Source: an uncultured Bacteroidales bacterium (GTDB taxonomy: Bacteria > Bacteroidota > Bacteroidia > Bacteroidales > UBA932). From it: DNA of 64,000 nt. Shown piece after piece: positions 62,993 to 64,000 of the stretch (positions within the stretch are counted from its first letter, which is position 1; every line of letters starts with the position of its first letter). The notes beneath the pieces were generated by a model that did no database searches, was not told the DNA's origin, and saw nothing but the letters and a program-made list of their open reading frames with translations. Both the position numbers and the translations under genes were made by a program. Location: NCBI GenBank assembly GCA_944323805.1, contig CALUTW010000008.1:43370-107369 (forward strand), given 5' to 3'.

Positions 62993-64000
62993 CTATTCTT
63001 TTTCCTGTCCGAGACGGTTCATTGCCGTAATCGCCCTGCGGTAGTATGAGTAGCAGTCGTTGCGGAAGTCATTCTGCATGTAATATGCTCCGAAACCGCC
63101 TTTGCGATAGCCGTTATCAGGCTCCCATATGGCCATTCCATACAGGGAATTGGTGGTGGTGCCGTCCTTAAGTGTCATCGGCACCCCGCCCTGGCTTGCA
63201 TATGACGTGTTCTCGAAATTCTCCGTCACAATCGTCTTCTTGGTAATGAGTTCCTTGTCAAGCACATCCCCGAAAGCCGTGACCAGGCCGTTCAATCTGG
63301 AGTCAAGCGATGCCTGCCGTGTACACGTATATGTCTGGAGAATGAAATAGTCGAAGCAGTCTATGGTCTCCTTAGGCATAAGCGATACCTCTCCGTCCAC
63401 TATCAGCATCTTGCCGCTTGTGGATTTCGGGCCGAGCCGCTTGCTGCACTCGTCCACGAACCAGTTTACCCTCTGGGCCGGAGTGGTACCGGCATAGATT
63501 TCGCCCTGCTCGGGTATTTCTTCGATAGTGCTGACTATATTCCCGTAATGGTCCCAATATGACGGCTCGAAGTCGATGTCAAGTCCGTCATACCCGTTTT
63601 CAAGTACAATGTCAACAAGTGCATTGGCATACTTGCGCAGGGCGGTCTCGATCTCCTCCGGTGTCGCATCATCTGTCCAGCCCCAGTAGAGCCGCCTGAG
63701 CCTTACAATCTCATCATCGCTTTCCGCATCTGCAGTCACTTCGTCAGGCGTGGCATTGAGACCGATATTTGTCAGCAGGGTAGTGACAACGACCTTGGTC
63801 CCCTTCTTTTCCCTTACTGAACGCATCTCGGCCTTCTGGGCCTCATCAGGAGTGAATGGCGACCAGATGGCAACCATATCGACACTGTCCGGCACTCCGC
63901 TGAGGCTGGCAAATGTCGTGGCAGCAGTAGGATTCCAGCCTCCGAGCCAGCCGAAGGCAATCGAATGGTCAGATGCCTTGTAGGCGCGCAGAGCCTCATA
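62993..64000 (-). CDS. GH18 endo-beta-N-acetylglucosaminidase-like, partial (N-terminus outside window)
   Basis: At least 335 residues continuing past the right edge in frame (YEALRAYKASDHSIAFGWLGGWN...). The GH18 catalytic motif DGLDIDFEP is complete (DxxDxDxE), and FGWLGGW is typical of the EndoF/EndoS-type group that cuts the chitobiose core of N-glycans. This would release glycans that the GH20 enzyme trims further. The signal peptide lies outside the window. Confidence 0.88.
   Translation of the reverse strand, partial: YEALRAYKASDHSIAFGWLGGWNPTAATTFASLSGVPDSVDMVAIWSPFTPDEAQKAEMRSVREKKGTKVVVTTLLTNIGLNATPDEVTADAESDDEIVRLRRLYWGWTDDATPEEIETALRKYANALVDIVLENGYDGLDIDFEPSYWDHYGNIVSTIEEIPEQGEIYAGTTPAQRVNWFVDECSKRLGPKSTSGKMLIVDGEVSLMPKETIDCFDYFILQTYTCTRQASLDSRLNGLVTAFGDVLDKELITKKTIVTENFENTSYASQGGVPMTLKDGTTTNSLYGMAIWEPDNGYRKGGFGAYYMQNDFRNDCYSYYRRAITAMNRLGQEKE

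Overview
This window is chromosomal DNA of a Bacteroidales bacterium, most likely an uncultured gut or rumen member (Rikenellaceae or UBA932-like is a guess). The evidence is the recurrent Bacteroidetes -7 promoter box TAnnTTTG in front of many genes, a TonB-dependent receptor and an Oar-type receptor, DUF1735/LamG surface lipoproteins, the DUF4271-hemD-rnpA-yidD gene order, a split transketolase and a DUF2723 membrane protein. No rRNA, CRISPR array, phage, integrase or insertion sequence was seen. Both window ends cut through genes: a TonB-dependent receptor on the left and a GH18 glycosidase on the right.

Layout. 1-7.9 kb: TonB-dependent receptor (partial), rubredoxin, recO/rdgB, S41 protease, MATE exporter and a YgjP-like metalloprotein. 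8-11.6 kb: rpsO, pnp and a small outer-membrane protein. 11.6-16.4 kb: an Oar-like TonB receptor transcribed with a beta-propeller lipoprotein. 16.4-20.2 kb: metK behind a SAM-II/SAM-V-type riboswitch with an intrinsic terminator, then miaA, smpB and tRNA-Ala. 20.3-28.9 kb: DUF2723 glycosyltransferase-like protein, SUI1 protein, DUF4271-hemD-rnpA-yidD, the menaquinone genes ubiE and menA, and a GT2 glycosyltransferase. 28.9-36.9 kb: lepA, tRNA-Pro, lolD, a TrmN6-like methyltransferase, a sigma/anti-sigma/Spy-like module, two-subunit transketolase and mdh. 37-42.3 kb: a candidate structured RNA, phosphopantetheinyl transferase, the anaerobic ribonucleotide reductase pair nrdD-nrdG, and an SDR protein with a zinc-ribbon-like tail. 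42.3-52.2 kb: EnvC-like and TPR envelope proteins, a second ECF sigma factor with an anti-sigma/beta-barrel fusion, MlaFE-like ABC transporter, yifB, tsaE and a lipoprotein. 52.3-59.3 kb: ispE, the suf genes (sufB, pnuC, sufC, sufD) and hppA. 59.4-64 kb: a glycan-degradation operon (GH18, DUF1735-LamG lipoprotein, GH20).

Functionally the window is mostly housekeeping (translation, RNA turnover, cofactors, envelope upkeep, anaerobic metabolism) with one glycoprotein-glycan utilisation locus at the right edge. The biology fits an anaerobe: NrdD/NrdG, menaquinone, Suf Fe-S assembly, rubredoxin and a K+-dependent ion-pumping pyrophosphatase. The least explained features are non-coding: two related ~65-bp hairpin elements about 16 kb apart, one behind its own promoter, and a four-hairpin RNA candidate between mdh and the phosphopantetheinyl transferase gene.
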